A DNA stretch of 64,000 bases from Bacteroides sp. CAG:530 (GCA_000434735.1 FR881292.1:28718-92717), one strand, 5' to 3'; positions 1 to 9,017 are shown, numbered from the stretch's first letter. Notes: a model not told the origin generated them from the letters alone. Numbers and translations are program-made.

Positions 1-849
1 CTTACGTGCCCCGCTCTTCACAAAGTTGTAGCGAACGGTAGCCATGGCGTAGATAAGATGCTTGGGGGCAACTTCCTTACGGTTGAGAAGCCAGTCGAAC
101 TCGCCCTTTAAGCCTACCGTGAAGCGGCGACTTACATCGGCTTCTATGTGAATGGTGGCAGGGATAAAGAGTCGGTCGAAATCTTCGTCACGGTTGGCGG
201 TTGCCACGTTTCCGGTTATGGTTACCGTAGCGTCGTTGCTGATATTTACATCGCCAAAGATGGGAGTCGTGGTGCCGTTCTCGGTCTTGGTGGTTCCTAT
301 CCAAATGCCGTACTCGTTGCCACGGGCGAATGTGCCGCCAAGCCCTGTGCCTACCCATACGTTAAACCACTGAGCCTTACGCGCGGGCCAGAACTCCATG
401 AAGTTGAACTGGGCGCCCAGCTTTACGTTGTGAGTATTGACTACATAGTTGCCGTAGGTCTTAGACAATGCAGACTTGGTATCGAGTTCGGAGAAACGCT
501 GTTCGCGGCGATAGCGCGACCAGATATAGTCGGCACCTACGCGTACCCAAGGACGGATGGTAAAGTCTATGCCACCGCCTACAGCGGGCGACTGCCTGTA
601 ACTATTCTTGGAATCGAAATTCTGATACCACACACCGTTAGCCCACGACAGTCCGCCCTGAGCGTAAATGCTCCATGTGCGTGTGCGCAGCTCCTGGTTG
701 GTATCGCGCGGCGGATCAGCTATGCCATCGCCAACGGTCTGCGCCTTAGCGCCTATCACGGCAAACGCTGTAAACAATACGCCTAGCACTATCCGTGCCC
801 ATCTGCCACTGAATAGCGAAATGAGCGGTTTGGTTCGTCTTGTTTTCAT
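1..849 (-). CDS. Outer-membrane beta-barrel protein (C-terminus outside window)
   Basis: The reading frame is open for 283 codons from an ATG at 849 to the window edge, so the 3' end is missing. The N-terminus has basic residues, a hydrophobic stretch and an AKAQ cleavage site near residue 37, which is a signal peptide. The rest alternates aromatic and polar residues in short strands (for example WVRVGADYIWSRYR), as in outer-membrane barrels of the OmpA or OmpW type. Whether an OmpA-like peptidoglycan-binding domain follows cannot be seen. A small ORF ends 44 bp upstream on the same strand, and both probably share the promoter with three phased repeats at 1152-1250. The specific function is unknown. 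The barrel call is made from sequence character, not from a recognised family member. Confidence 0.75.
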   Translation of the reverse strand, partial: MKTRRTKPLISLFSGRWARIVLGVLFTAFAVIGAKAQTVGDGIADPPRDTNQELRTRTWSIYAQGGLSWANGVWYQNFDSKNSYRQSPAVGGGIDFTIRPWVRVGADYIWSRYRREQRFSELDTKSALSKTYGNYVVNTHNVKLGAQFNFMEFWPARKAQWFNVWVGTGLGGTFARGNEYGIWIGTTKTENGTTTPIFGDVNISNDATVTITGNVATANRDEDFDRLFIPATIHIEADVSRRFTVGLKGEFDWLLNRKEVAPKHLIYAMATVRYNFVKSGARK

Positions 850-893
850 AGTTTATAAATTTTATTGTTTATATTATAATGTAGTCTACCTTG

Positions 894-1127
894 TCAAAAT
901 AAACTCTTTATCCACTGTAAGAACGATAGCTTACGTGGTTTAGGCTCGGGGGGCGGCTTGCCGTACATCGTTCTGCCCCTAATACAAGCGCCACGCCTAT
1001 CCATCTCTACATTAATCATCTCGCGGATTGTATCGAGTAGCTCAGTGCGGTCTTCAAGAAACTGCTGAGCATCACCGGTCTTGCGTCGCTGTCCGTCATG
1101 CCTTATGTTATTATCTGTTTTCATCAT
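894..1127 (-). CDS. Small hypothetical protein, 77 aa
   Basis: This short ORF lies directly upstream of the outer-membrane barrel gene on the same strand. The frame stays open upstream to 1298, but that would place the start above the promoter box at 1152-1159 and the repeats at 1186-1250. The double ATG at 1127/1124, about 18 nt after the predicted transcription start, is the better choice. The protein is hydrophilic, with a probable amphipathic helix (residues 22-45), a proline-rich stretch (KPPPEPKPRK, near residue 60) and a tryptophan-containing basic tail. It has no signal peptide and I recognise no family. It could be a small partner of the barrel gene or a remnant. Confidence 0.5.
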   Translation of the reverse strand: MMKTDNNIRHDGQRRKTGDAQQFLEDRTELLDTIREMINVEMDRRGACIRGRTMYGKPPPEPKPRKLSFLQWIKSLF

Positions 1128-1151
1128 AGCAATTAGGTTTTCTTGTTGTCT

Positions 1152-1250
1152 CAAAATTACCCATATACTTAATTCGCCTCTTGTGCTAATCGGACAGAAA
1201 TATGTTCTAATCGGACATTTTGCATTGTGCGTAATTGTTCTAATCGGACA
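1152..1250 (-). promoter_or_regulatory. Promoter with three phased direct repeats
   Basis: On the minus strand a TAATTTTG box (1159-1152) fits the Bacteroidetes -7 consensus TAnnTTTG. Upstream lie three exact copies of an 11-bp word, written CTAATCGGACA on the plus strand, at 1186-1196, 1207-1217 and 1240-1250. Their starts are 21 and 33 bp apart, that is two and about three helical turns, so all face the same side of the DNA. No TTTG -33 box is visible; the proximal repeat sits about 46 bp upstream of the predicted start. This looks like an activator-dependent promoter for the small ORF and the barrel gene. The regulator is unknown. Confidence 0.6.
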
Positions 1251-1481
1251 TAAAAACAATGTAATCATCTGATACACAATATAGAACCATGAACACAAAA
1301 CGACAAACCGCCATACATCGACATAAAATAAAATTTGGTCTATGAATCACTGTTTTCATAGGCATTAGCACCTAATAAAACATCTTTCAAAAGCACGAAA
1401 AACGCTAACCTACGCATTTATTATTATAGCGCAGCATCAATAATTTCCAGCAATAAGTAAACTGATACGGATAATTTTAAT

Positions 1482-1489
1482 TAAATTTG
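1482..1489 (+). promoter_or_regulatory. Putative -7 box for the first hybrid regulator
   Basis: TAAATTTG matches the Bacteroidetes -7 consensus and lies 22 bp before the ATG at 1512. No good -33 TTTG is seen at the usual distance. Confidence 0.45.
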
Positions 1490-1511
1490 TCTACTCAAAG
1501 TCATAACAACC

Positions 1512-4500
1512 ATGTGTGTAATAATACTTCTAATCCTAATCTGCACGGTAATACCAATATGCGCCTCGGCCGACAACTCATCGGAACAGGCCATAGACAA
1601 CCATCCGTATTATCAATACAAGCAGTTATCGATAGAAGATGGAATACCCGCATCTATAACATCTCTACATAAAGACAGCTATGGCTCATTATGGATAGGC
1701 ACTCCAACCGGACTGTTCCGCTACAACGGAGAGAGAATAAGAAGATACCACTTCCCCGCCCCGATGAGCAACGACCGACAATATGTCTTTTTTCAATCGG
1801 CCGACCAGCAAAACCGAATCTGGATATGCACTACCGAAGGGCTTTGCCACTACGATATGAGAGAGGACTCGCTTAAAGTAATGAACAGAAACGGCAAGCC
1901 TCTGAAAACACGGTTCGTACTTCCGTATAACGACCGCCTGCTGATATCGGCCAATGATACGCTTCTGGTTTACGACAGCAAAAGACTGAAAGAGGTAAAC
2001 CACATAGTAATGCCGCACTGCCAACTTATGGCTGCCATAGTAATAGGAAAAGACTCTATACTAGTTACCGATAACGCCCAAAAGATACAGCTGGTAGACT
2101 TAAAGCAAGGCAAGGTGATTAAGTCGCCACTACCCGAAGACGAAAAAGCATTCTGCATGCTGCGCGACTCGCAAGGACGACTCTGGTTGTCGCACTACGG
2201 AAAGGGAGTGAAATGTTTCGACCAGAACTACCGTCTGCTACATGAATACAACTCTAAGAACTCGGCTATGTACAATGACGCCGTAATACAGATGGCTGAA
2301 TGGGACAATACTATATGGTTCGCTTCGGATGGAGGAGGTTTACAGGTAATATGGCCAGAAACTAACCGTATGCAGGTATTTTCTAATCGCCTGTCGGACC
2401 AATTTCCGGCAAGCTCGATAGCGTGCCTTTGTCCAAGCAATGAAAACATCTGGGTAGGAACAGTTCACGAAGGAGTGCTTAACGTAGAAAGCGGATTCAT
2501 GACCACTTACATGAAAGCCGCCTGGAGAAAGACTGCCGGACTATCTGCCAAGTGTACGCTTTGCCTATGGGAAGACACCGACGGACGTATCTGGATAGGT
2601 ACCGACGGAGGAGGAGTAAACAGCTACGACCAGAAAACACAGAAATTTACACACTACCCAGCCACATTCAATGAAAAGATAGTTTCACTCTGTCCGCTAT
2701 CGGAACAAGAGCTGCTGGTATCTTGCTATCAGAAAGGACTCTTCCGGTTCAACAAGAAGAGCGGAACGCTAACCCCTTTCGTTCTGCCAAACCCTACAGC
2801 CGAACAAGAAATGAAAGACTTAGGAGTACCAGTTAATCTGTGGACCACACAAAACGGAGATATAGAAATGTCGGGAAAGGTAACATACAGATACTCGCCC
2901 GCAAGCCGACGACTTACGCGCCTACAGCCCAATTTCGAAACAAGATCTTCTTGGACTCCGATAGGAACATACAACGGATATGACGTGCTCTTTGACCGCG
3001 AAAATATATTCATGCATAACCCTAAAACAGATGAGTTCAAGAGCATTATACACATGGAGGCCAAACAGATGCTGGCGGCAGAGGTGGGTAAGGACGGCAA
3101 ACTATGGATATCTACAACCGAAGGAATGGAGTGCCACAACCTTAATAAGGGATATATGGAATATATACTCTTGCCAGACAAGAATGACATCATAACATCG
3201 CTTATAGCAGGCAACGACGGCACTATATGGATGGGATCAATGAGCGGCATCTACGCATACAACCCACAACTGAAGCACTTTATGCTATATACGGAGATGG
3301 ACGGAGTAATGCCCAACGACTTTCTGGCGAAGCCTACGTTATTGAGCGGCAACGGGAATGTGTACATGGGCGGCACAGGCGGACTGGTACGCATAAACAC
3401 CGCGCAGGTACATACCAAAAAGATAGCGCACGTAAGCTTCCCGATAATAGAGCTGCACCAAGGTGAGCAGATATCGTACTCCGAGCCGGGAGATGTAATT
3501 AAGTTGCCTTATCAATTCGCTCCGATACAGATACATCCGTTGCTACAAGGCGATAATATAATGCAGCCAAGAATGTACAGGTTCTTCATAAACGGTGTAG
3601 AGAACAACGTTACCGAGACGGCACACCCGCATTTTACCGTATACTCACTTGCACCGGGAAAGTATATGCTTACCGCACAGTGCACGCTACCAAACGGCAC
3701 GTGGTGCGAAGAACAGATACTGCTGAAGTTAGAAGTAAGCCCGCCATGGTGGAGACAAGGGTGGTTTACCACGCTGTGCCTGCTATTTACAATAGCGGTA
3801 ATAGTAGTTTGTTTCAAGCTACATAGCTACTACATAAAGCGTAACCTTCAAGAAAAAGAGCGGCAGATTTATAAAGATAAGGTACGTGCGCTTATAAATA
3901 TAAACCACGAGCTACGCACGCCGCTAACGCTTATATATACGCCTCTAAAGCAACTGGCGGACAGTAAATTATTACCTCAGGGCACCCGAGAAAACGTGTA
4001 TAAGGCTTTTCAGCAGGCACGTAAGATGAAGACCATAGTAAATATGATACTTAATCTGCGAAAGATGGAAATGGGGAAAAATATTCTTCATTTATCGACC
4101 GCACATCCCAATGAATGGCTGAAAGACGTACTCGACAGTTTCAGAGATGAATTCTCACTGCGAGGCATCACGCTGCAGTTCATCCCATCGCCCGATGTGG
4201 AGGAATTACTTTTCGACCAGATACAATGCGAGATTATCATTCACAACTTACTGAGCAACGCCTATAAGTTCAGCCCAGAAAATACTACTGTAACTGTAAC
4301 CACGGAGATAGAGAAAACAGAAGACGAAAAGTTTCTACGCATCGCCATAAAAGATGAGGGTGTAGGCCTTGATGAAAATGACATATCGAACTTGTTCACC
4401 CGATTCTATCAGGGAAGATATCAGAATCAGGGAGCAGGAATAGGACTCTCGTACGCCAAGCAGCTGATTTATCTGCAAGGAGGACGCATAGGGGCGTACA

Positions 4501-5420
4501 ATAATAATGAAGGTCCAGGAGCTACTTTCTTCTTTACGCTTCCATACAACCAAAAAGCGGAAAGTATAGCGTCGGTGCCGCAAGCGTATATAAATGAATC
4601 GCTCGACATTACCGGAGGCAACGAAACCAACACGCATCTGCCCACCATAGAGCATAGGTTCAACTCTGTGTTACTGGTAGATAGCGATCCTGATTTCTGT
4701 CTGTACATGGCAGAGAACCTGCAAGTACTGTTCGACAACGTATACGAGGCGCACGACGGCATGGAGGTAATACCGCTACTCACCACGCACGTGCCGCAGC
4801 TTATTATAAGCGAGATAAAGTTGCCGCGCATGAACGGACTGGAGCTGTGTAAATATATAAAGGAGAAGCCTGAACTGAGTCATCTGCCTATAGTATTGAT
4901 AACATCGTGCGTAGACGACTATAACGCTGAGCAGGCGTATAATGCCGGAGCGGAGGCGTTTACCACCAAACCGTTCGACATGAACTTGCTGTTGACCAAG
5001 TTGCAGAATATCATGTTGAATCATAATCTCATAAAGAACCGTTATGCACCGGCTGTACTGCAGATAGCGCCAAACAAGAGTAACGCGCAAGAGAAGAACG
5101 AGCAGTTCTTATTAAGCGTAACGCGCATAATAAACGAGCACATGAGCGATGTGGATATGGACGCTAACTTCATAGCCGCGGAAATGGGCATGAGCCGAAG
5201 CACGCTATACAACAAGCTGAAGGATACTATGGATATCAGCTTGAATACTTATATACAGAAGTGCAGAATAGATTGTGCCTGCAAGTTACTTGTGCAGACT
5301 TCGTTGTCTGTAATAGAGATTTCAGAAAGAACGGGCTTTAAGCACCCGCGTAACTTCAGTACGTTATTTAAGAATACCGTAGGGGTTACGCCTACGGTAT
5401 TCAGAAAGAATAATAAATAA
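1512..5420 (+). CDS. Hybrid two-component system regulator with degenerate receiver
   Basis: This 1302-residue one-protein two-component system (HTCS) senses a glycan in the periplasm and controls nearby polysaccharide genes. In order it shows a signal peptide (1-20), a periplasmic two-component propeller (about 30-640, repeats such as GRIWIGTDGGG), a Y_Y_Y domain (about 655-743), a membrane helix (about 752-772), a histidine kinase domain with His799 in NHELRTPLT and intact N, G1 and G2 boxes, a receiver (about 1053-1165) and an AraC-type HTH (about 1200-1300). The receiver is odd: the phosphoacceptor position reads Glu1101 (IISEIKLPRMNG) instead of Asp, and the acidic pair reads Asp1057-Ser1058. 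The conserved Thr and Lys are kept. It may therefore act without receiver phosphorylation. It converges on a sulfatase with a 6-bp gap, which suggests a sulfated-glycan role. Confidence 0.93.
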   Translation: MCVIILLILICTVIPICASADNSSEQAIDNHPYYQYKQLSIEDGIPASITSLHKDSYGSLWIGTPTGLFRYNGERIRRYHFPAPMSNDRQYVFFQSADQQNRIWICTTEGLCHYDMREDSLKVMNRNGKPLKTRFVLPYNDRLLISANDTLLVYDSKRLKEVNHIVMPHCQLMAAIVIGKDSILVTDNAQKIQLVDLKQGKVIKSPLPEDEKAFCMLRDSQGRLWLSHYGKGVKCFDQNYRLLHEYNSKNSAMYNDAVIQMAEWDNTIWFASDGGGLQVIWPETNRMQVFSNRLSDQFPASSIACLCPSNENIWVGTVHEGVLNVESGFMTTYMKAAWRKTAGLSAKCTLCLWEDTDGRIWIGTDGGGVNSYDQKTQKFTHYPATFNEKIVSLCPLSEQELLVSCYQKGLFRFNKKSGTLTPFVLPNPTAEQEMKDLGVPVNLWTTQNGDIEMSGKVTYRYSPASRRLTRLQPNFETRSSWTPIGTYNGYDVLFDRENIFMHNPKTDEFKSIIHMEAKQMLAAEVGKDGKLWISTTEGMECHNLNKGYMEYILLPDKNDIITSLIAGNDGTIWMGSMSGIYAYNPQLKHFMLYTEMDGVMPNDFLAKPTLLSGNGNVYMGGTGGLVRINTAQVHTKKIAHVSFPIIELHQGEQISYSEPGDVIKLPYQFAPIQIHPLLQGDNIMQPRMYRFFINGVENNVTETAHPHFTVYSLAPGKYMLTAQCTLPNGTWCEEQILLKLEVSPPWWRQGWFTTLCLLFTIAVIVVCFKLHSYYIKRNLQEKERQIYKDKVRALININHELRTPLTLIYTPLKQLADSKLLPQGTRENVYKAFQQARKMKTIVNMILNLRKMEMGKNILHLSTAHPNEWLKDVLDSFRDEFSLRGITLQFIPSPDVEELLFDQIQCEIIIHNLLSNAYKFSPENTTVTVTTEIEKTEDEKFLRIAIKDEGVGLDENDISNLFTRFYQGRYQNQGAGIGLSYAKQLIYLQGGRIGAYNNNEGPGATFFFTLPYNQKAESIASVPQAYINESLDITGGNETNTHLPTIEHRFNSVLLVDSDPDFCLYMAENLQVLFDNVYEAHDGMEVIPLLTTHVPQLIISEIKLPRMNGLELCKYIKEKPELSHLPIVLITSCVDDYNAEQAYNAGAEAFTTKPFDMNLLLTKLQNIMLNHNLIKNRYAPAVLQIAPNKSNAQEKNEQFLLSVTRIINEHMSDVDMDANFIAAEMGMSRSTLYNKLKDTMDISLNTYIQKCRIDCACKLLVQTSLSVIEISERTGFKHPRNFSTLFKNTVGVTPTVFRKNNK

Positions 5421-5426
5421 ACTATA

Positions 5427-7007
5427 TTAGTCTTTATATACGTTACGTATCGGGTCATCGTATTGCTCTTGCAAACGCAACATTTCTTTTTTCAGGTCCT
5501 TGGTGATTTCTTCGGTACCCGGCTTACCGAAGATGTTATGCATCTCGGCAGGATCTTCTTGCAGGTCGTACAGTTCCCAGCAATCTATATCGTTATAGAA
5601 ATGAATTAGTTTATAACGGTCTGTACGCACTCCGTAATGACGGCGTACTGCATGTTCGGCAGGATACTCATAGAAATGATAGTAGAGCGATTTACGCCAG
5701 TCGGCTGGATGTTCGCCTTTCAGCAACGGCAAGAATGATACTCCGTGCATATCCTTAGGAACTTCTACACCAGCTAAATCGAGGATAGTTGGTCCGTAGT
5801 CGATGTTCTGCACCATCTCGTCGATATCGCCTTTCTTACCTCCCGGCAAACGAACCAACAACGGTGTGCGGAATGACTCTTCGTACATAAAACGCTTATC
5901 AAACCATCCGTGTTCGCCCATGTAGAAGCCTTGATCGGAAGTATAGACTATCATGGTATTATCAAGCAGATTATTCTCTTCGAGGTATTTAAGTACTCTG
6001 CCCACATTACGGTCTACCGAGTGAATTACACGCAAATAATCATGCATATACTGCTGATACTTCCATTCTGCCAACGCCTTACCGGTAAGCTTATCTTTCT
6101 TGAACTTAGCGATGATAGGATCATAATGCTTATCCCAAGCAGCTTTCTGTGCAGGGTTAAGGGCATTATACATACTGCGTCCTATAGGTTCAAGCTCCTT
6201 AGACGAATGAATCTGGTTTTCCTTATCTGCCAACTTCAGGTCGTACACCAAATCCATATCTTTAATGATACTCATCTCCTGCTTAGAAGCCGGGATTCGT
6301 CCTTCGTACTTATCATAGAAGTTCTTCGGAAGAGGATAAGTAACATCGTTATACAAGTCGAGGTCGCAAGTATCGGGCATCCAAGTACGGTGCGGAGCCT
6401 TGTGGTGAATAAACAGACAGAAGGGTTTCTCCTTATCGCGGATGCTATCCATCCATTCTATAGCCAAATCTGTAACAATGTTAGTGGCATAACCTTCGCG
6501 CTTTATCTTTTCGCCATTCTTAATGAATGTAGGATTATAATAGAGGCCCTGTCCTATCAGGATATCCCAATAATCGAATCCTGTAGGTTCTGAAACCAAA
6601 TGCCACTTACCTATCATGGCTGTTTGGTAGCCATTAGCACGAAGCAGCTTAGGGAATGTCTGCTGATTGCCATCGAAAGTAGTAGTATTATCGGTAAAGC
6701 CGTTGGCGTGACTGTGCTTACCTGTCAGCATACAGGCACGGCTTGGTCCGCTGAGTGAATTAGCCACAAAACTATTCGTAAAACGAGCGCCTTCATTGGC
6801 GATACGGTCGATGTTAGGAGTCTCAATGAATCGCTGGTCGTATGCGCTGATGGTTTGATACGAATGGTCATCGCACATTATATATACGATATTCATGGGC
6901 TTCTTAGGCGCTTCATCACCTTTCTTCGTCTTACAAGACGACAATGCACCCAAAGCGACGGCTCCCGTCATAGCACACATAAGTGTGGAAGTAACTTTAC
7001 TGTTCAT
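5427..7007 (-). CDS. S1-family sulfatase lipoprotein, GlcNAc-6-sulfatase-like
   Basis: This 526-residue enzyme hydrolyses sulfate esters, probably on glycosaminoglycan- or mucin-like sugars. A lipobox (ALSSC, Cys25) predicts a lipid anchor. The metal-binding start MCDDH (Asp46, Asp47) and the active-site motif SGPSR (Ser86) are present. Ser86 is the residue that the anaerobic maturase converts to formylglycine in Ser-type sulfatases. The C-terminal region with YGVRTDRYKLIHFY and WELYDLQEDP is the usual sulfatase sub-domain. The overall text resembles S1_11 N-acetylglucosamine-6-sulfatases, but the substrate is an inference. Only 25 bp separate its ATG from a terminator T-run upstream, so it may be expressed by read-through (see 7033-7075). 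The maturase gene is not in this window. Confidence 0.93.
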   Translation of the reverse strand: MNSKVTSTLMCAMTGAVALGALSSCKTKKGDEAPKKPMNIVYIMCDDHSYQTISAYDQRFIETPNIDRIANEGARFTNSFVANSLSGPSRACMLTGKHSHANGFTDNTTTFDGNQQTFPKLLRANGYQTAMIGKWHLVSEPTGFDYWDILIGQGLYYNPTFIKNGEKIKREGYATNIVTDLAIEWMDSIRDKEKPFCLFIHHKAPHRTWMPDTCDLDLYNDVTYPLPKNFYDKYEGRIPASKQEMSIIKDMDLVYDLKLADKENQIHSSKELEPIGRSMYNALNPAQKAAWDKHYDPIIAKFKKDKLTGKALAEWKYQQYMHDYLRVIHSVDRNVGRVLKYLEENNLLDNTMIVYTSDQGFYMGEHGWFDKRFMYEESFRTPLLVRLPGGKKGDIDEMVQNIDYGPTILDLAGVEVPKDMHGVSFLPLLKGEHPADWRKSLYYHFYEYPAEHAVRRHYGVRTDRYKLIHFYNDIDCWELYDLQEDPAEMHNIFGKPGTEEITKDLKKEMLRLQEQYDDPIRNVYKD

Positions 7008-7032
7008 ATTTTAGATGTATTAGGTTAGTCTT

Positions 7033-7075
7033 AAAAAAAACGCAGCCGACGTACCATCAACGGTATGCCGACTGC
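7033..7075 (-). terminator. Intrinsic terminator or attenuator ahead of the sulfatase
   Basis: On the minus strand a 14-bp stem (7042-7055 against 7062-7075; two GU pairs and one mismatch) with a 6-nt loop is followed by eight T residues (7040-7033). It lies between the stop of a 94-aa ORF (7083) and the sulfatase ATG (7007). There is no room for a promoter between the T-run and the sulfatase. Confidence 0.75.
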
Positions 7076-7082
7076 CCAATTA

Positions 7083-7367
7083 TCAACTCTCTCTTATATA
7101 ATTTACCCGGATTACCAACCGGTACCTTTTGTCTACTTTAATAGCGACATACACTTTCAATCTTGTAGTTTTTCTTGTTGAAATGTCTTTCAGTATGCCT
7201 CTGGATTTATTTCCGAGTGCAATATTAGCATTTAAGACGCGCTTAAAACTCTTTATACGTACAATTGAAGTCTTAAATCGTATATAATTCACCTCTTGGA
7301 CAGTCTTCTGGTACATATCAGACTTTATCGGACGGTTTACGCACGTCGCTTCTGTTTTTTTAGCCAT
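7083..7367 (-). CDS. Small basic protein of unknown function, 94 aa
   Basis: Three things support a real gene: a GGAGG ribosome-binding site (7374-7378) six bases before the ATG, a full-length open frame with ordinary codons, and an intrinsic terminator 8 bp after the stop. Such a strong Shine-Dalgarno is rare among its neighbours. The product starts MAKKTEATC, has about 24 Lys/Arg against about six acidic residues, and ends in a stretch of likely beta strands (LKVYVAIKV, YRLVIRVNYI). It has no signal peptide or membrane segment. I recognise no family. It could bind nucleic acid, or serve as a leader ORF for the sulfatase downstream. Confidence 0.45.
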   Translation of the reverse strand: MAKKTEATCVNRPIKSDMYQKTVQEVNYIRFKTSIVRIKSFKRVLNANIALGNKSRGILKDISTRKTTRLKVYVAIKVDKRYRLVIRVNYIRES

Positions 7368-7418
7368 AGCACACCTCCATTTACACCGTTACAGTTCCCC
7401 TTTATCCGGTTTTTTATC

Positions 7419-7426
7419 TATTTTTG
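7419..7426 (+). promoter_or_regulatory. Putative -7 box for the GHL10 gene
   Basis: TATTTTTG fits TAnnTTTG and lies 27 bp before the ATG at 7454. A TTG further upstream at 7424 lies inside this box, so it is not the start. Confidence 0.5.
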
Positions 7427-7453
7427 CCCTGCAAAACAAAACCCGAAACTACG

Positions 7454-8923
7454 ATGCGAAAATTAATATCATTACTCATCATTATATTATGTCCGCTACT
7501 TGCCGCCTACGGACAGCAAGTGCCAAAGTACGAAATACGGGCATCGTGGATAACTACATTGGGAGGACTGGACTGGCCCACACGGAAAGCTACATCAAAG
7601 AGCGGCATAGAAGCGCAGAAGAAAGAACTGTGCGATATACTTGACCGACTGAAAGCGGCCAATTTTAACACGGTGCTACTGCAGACTCGTGTGCGAGGCG
7701 ACGTAATCTATCCATCGGCTATAGAGACTTTCACTGAATCATTGGCAGGGAAAGAAGGACGCTCGCCAGGATATGACCCTCTGCAATTCGCCATAGACGA
7801 ATGCCATAAGCGCGGCATGGAGCTACATGCGTGGATGGTGGCAATACCAATAGGCAACAACCGACAGGTGAAGTTGCTAGAAAAGAATTCGGTAGTAAAA
7901 AAGCAACCGTCTATCTGCATACATTATAAAGACAGTTGGTATCTTGACCCCGGGAACCCGAAGACGGACAGCTATCTTGCTAAATTAGTAAACGAAGTGG
8001 TATCACGCTACGATGTGGACGGAATACATTTCGACTATATTCGCTATCCGGAAAGAGCTAAAGATTTCCCCGACCATGCGTCATACAGAAAGTACGGAAA
8101 GAAGAAAGACCTGAGCCAATGGCGCAGAGAGAATATGACACGCATAGTGCGCCGCTTATATACAGAGGTGAAACAACTTAAGCCGTGGGTAAAGGTGAGC
8201 AGTTCGCCTATCGGGAAATATAATGATACCGGAAGATACTCTTCATCTGGATGGAACGCTTATAAAGAGGTGTACCAGGATGCGCAACTATGGCTGAAGA
8301 GCGGCATGCACGACGCCTTATTCCCTATGATGTATTTTCAGGGGAACAACTTCTACCCTTTCGCGCTCGACTGGCAAGAGAATAAATCGGGCAGATGGAT
8401 TGTTCCTGGATTAGGGATTTATTTCCTTCACCCCAAAGAGCAAGACTGGAAACTGGACGAGATAGCCCGACAGATTTATTTTCTGCGTAACATAAAAGCC
8501 GACGGAGAAGCTTACTTCAGGAACCGATTTGTAATGGATAATACCAAGGGACTGTTGGACGAACTGCAAGAGCACTTCTACGCTACGCCGGCAGTGGTGC
8601 CGCCTATGACGTGGGCGGACAGCATAGCGCCAACAATGCCTACCGATACCCGACTGAACATCTTAGACAAAGGAGTAAAAATAAGTTGGAAAGCATCGAC
8701 CGACAATACGCCGAAAGGCGGAGTGTACTACCGCATCTACGCATCGAACACCTATCCGGTAGATACCAACATGGCCGAAAACATAATAGAGACTCGCATT
8801 GACGGAACAGAATACACATTCTGCCCTGCATCGCCTTGGCAAGAAAAAATGTATTGGGCAATAACCGCCGTAGACCGCTGCGGTAACGAAAGTGAAGCCG
8901 TACAATTGGTATCTCCGTTCTGA
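7454..8923 (+). CDS. GHL10 (DUF187-type) glycosyl-hydrolase-like secreted protein
   Basis: This 489-residue protein begins with a signal peptide (MRKLISLLIIILCPLLAAYG) and continues into a TIM-barrel of the GHL10 family: EIRASWITTLGGLDWP near the mature start, then VDGIHFDYIRYPE, the family's conserved carbohydrate-binding and candidate catalytic stretch, and LFPMMYFQGNNF. A fibronectin-like C-terminal domain follows (about residues 380-489, with KISWKAS). The family is predicted to hydrolyse glycosidic bonds, and few members have a known substrate. It is transcribed divergently from the small basic ORF at 7083-7367 and precedes the purine gene by 94 bp, probably as its own unit. Confidence 0.88.
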   Translation: MRKLISLLIIILCPLLAAYGQQVPKYEIRASWITTLGGLDWPTRKATSKSGIEAQKKELCDILDRLKAANFNTVLLQTRVRGDVIYPSAIETFTESLAGKEGRSPGYDPLQFAIDECHKRGMELHAWMVAIPIGNNRQVKLLEKNSVVKKQPSICIHYKDSWYLDPGNPKTDSYLAKLVNEVVSRYDVDGIHFDYIRYPERAKDFPDHASYRKYGKKKDLSQWRRENMTRIVRRLYTEVKQLKPWVKVSSSPIGKYNDTGRYSSSGWNAYKEVYQDAQLWLKSGMHDALFPMMYFQGNNFYPFALDWQENKSGRWIVPGLGIYFLHPKEQDWKLDEIARQIYFLRNIKADGEAYFRNRFVMDNTKGLLDELQEHFYATPAVVPPMTWADSIAPTMPTDTRLNILDKGVKISWKASTDNTPKGGVYYRIYASNTYPVDTNMAENIIETRIDGTEYTFCPASPWQEKMYWAITAVDRCGNESEAVQLVSPF

Positions 8924-8982
8924 CGGACGAAGGAACAACCATTTTTTGACGATAATATAATGTATAAGTGCAAAATAAACTG

Positions 8983-8990
8983 TAATTTTG
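8983..8990 (+). promoter_or_regulatory. Putative -7 box for the purM-like operon
   Basis: TAATTTTG lies 27 bp before the ATG at 9018. No matching -33 box is seen at the expected distance. Confidence 0.45.
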
Positions 8991-9017
8991 CGCATCATTG
9001 TTTAAAATATATACATC

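Noticed and set aside
148..786. A 212-codon open frame on the plus strand
   Set aside because: It lies opposite the minus-strand barrel gene, which has a signal peptide and barrel character; this frame has neither a family nor a start signal.
5910..6593. A 227-codon open frame on the plus strand
   Set aside because: It is antisense to the sulfatase, whose motifs are complete in the other frame.
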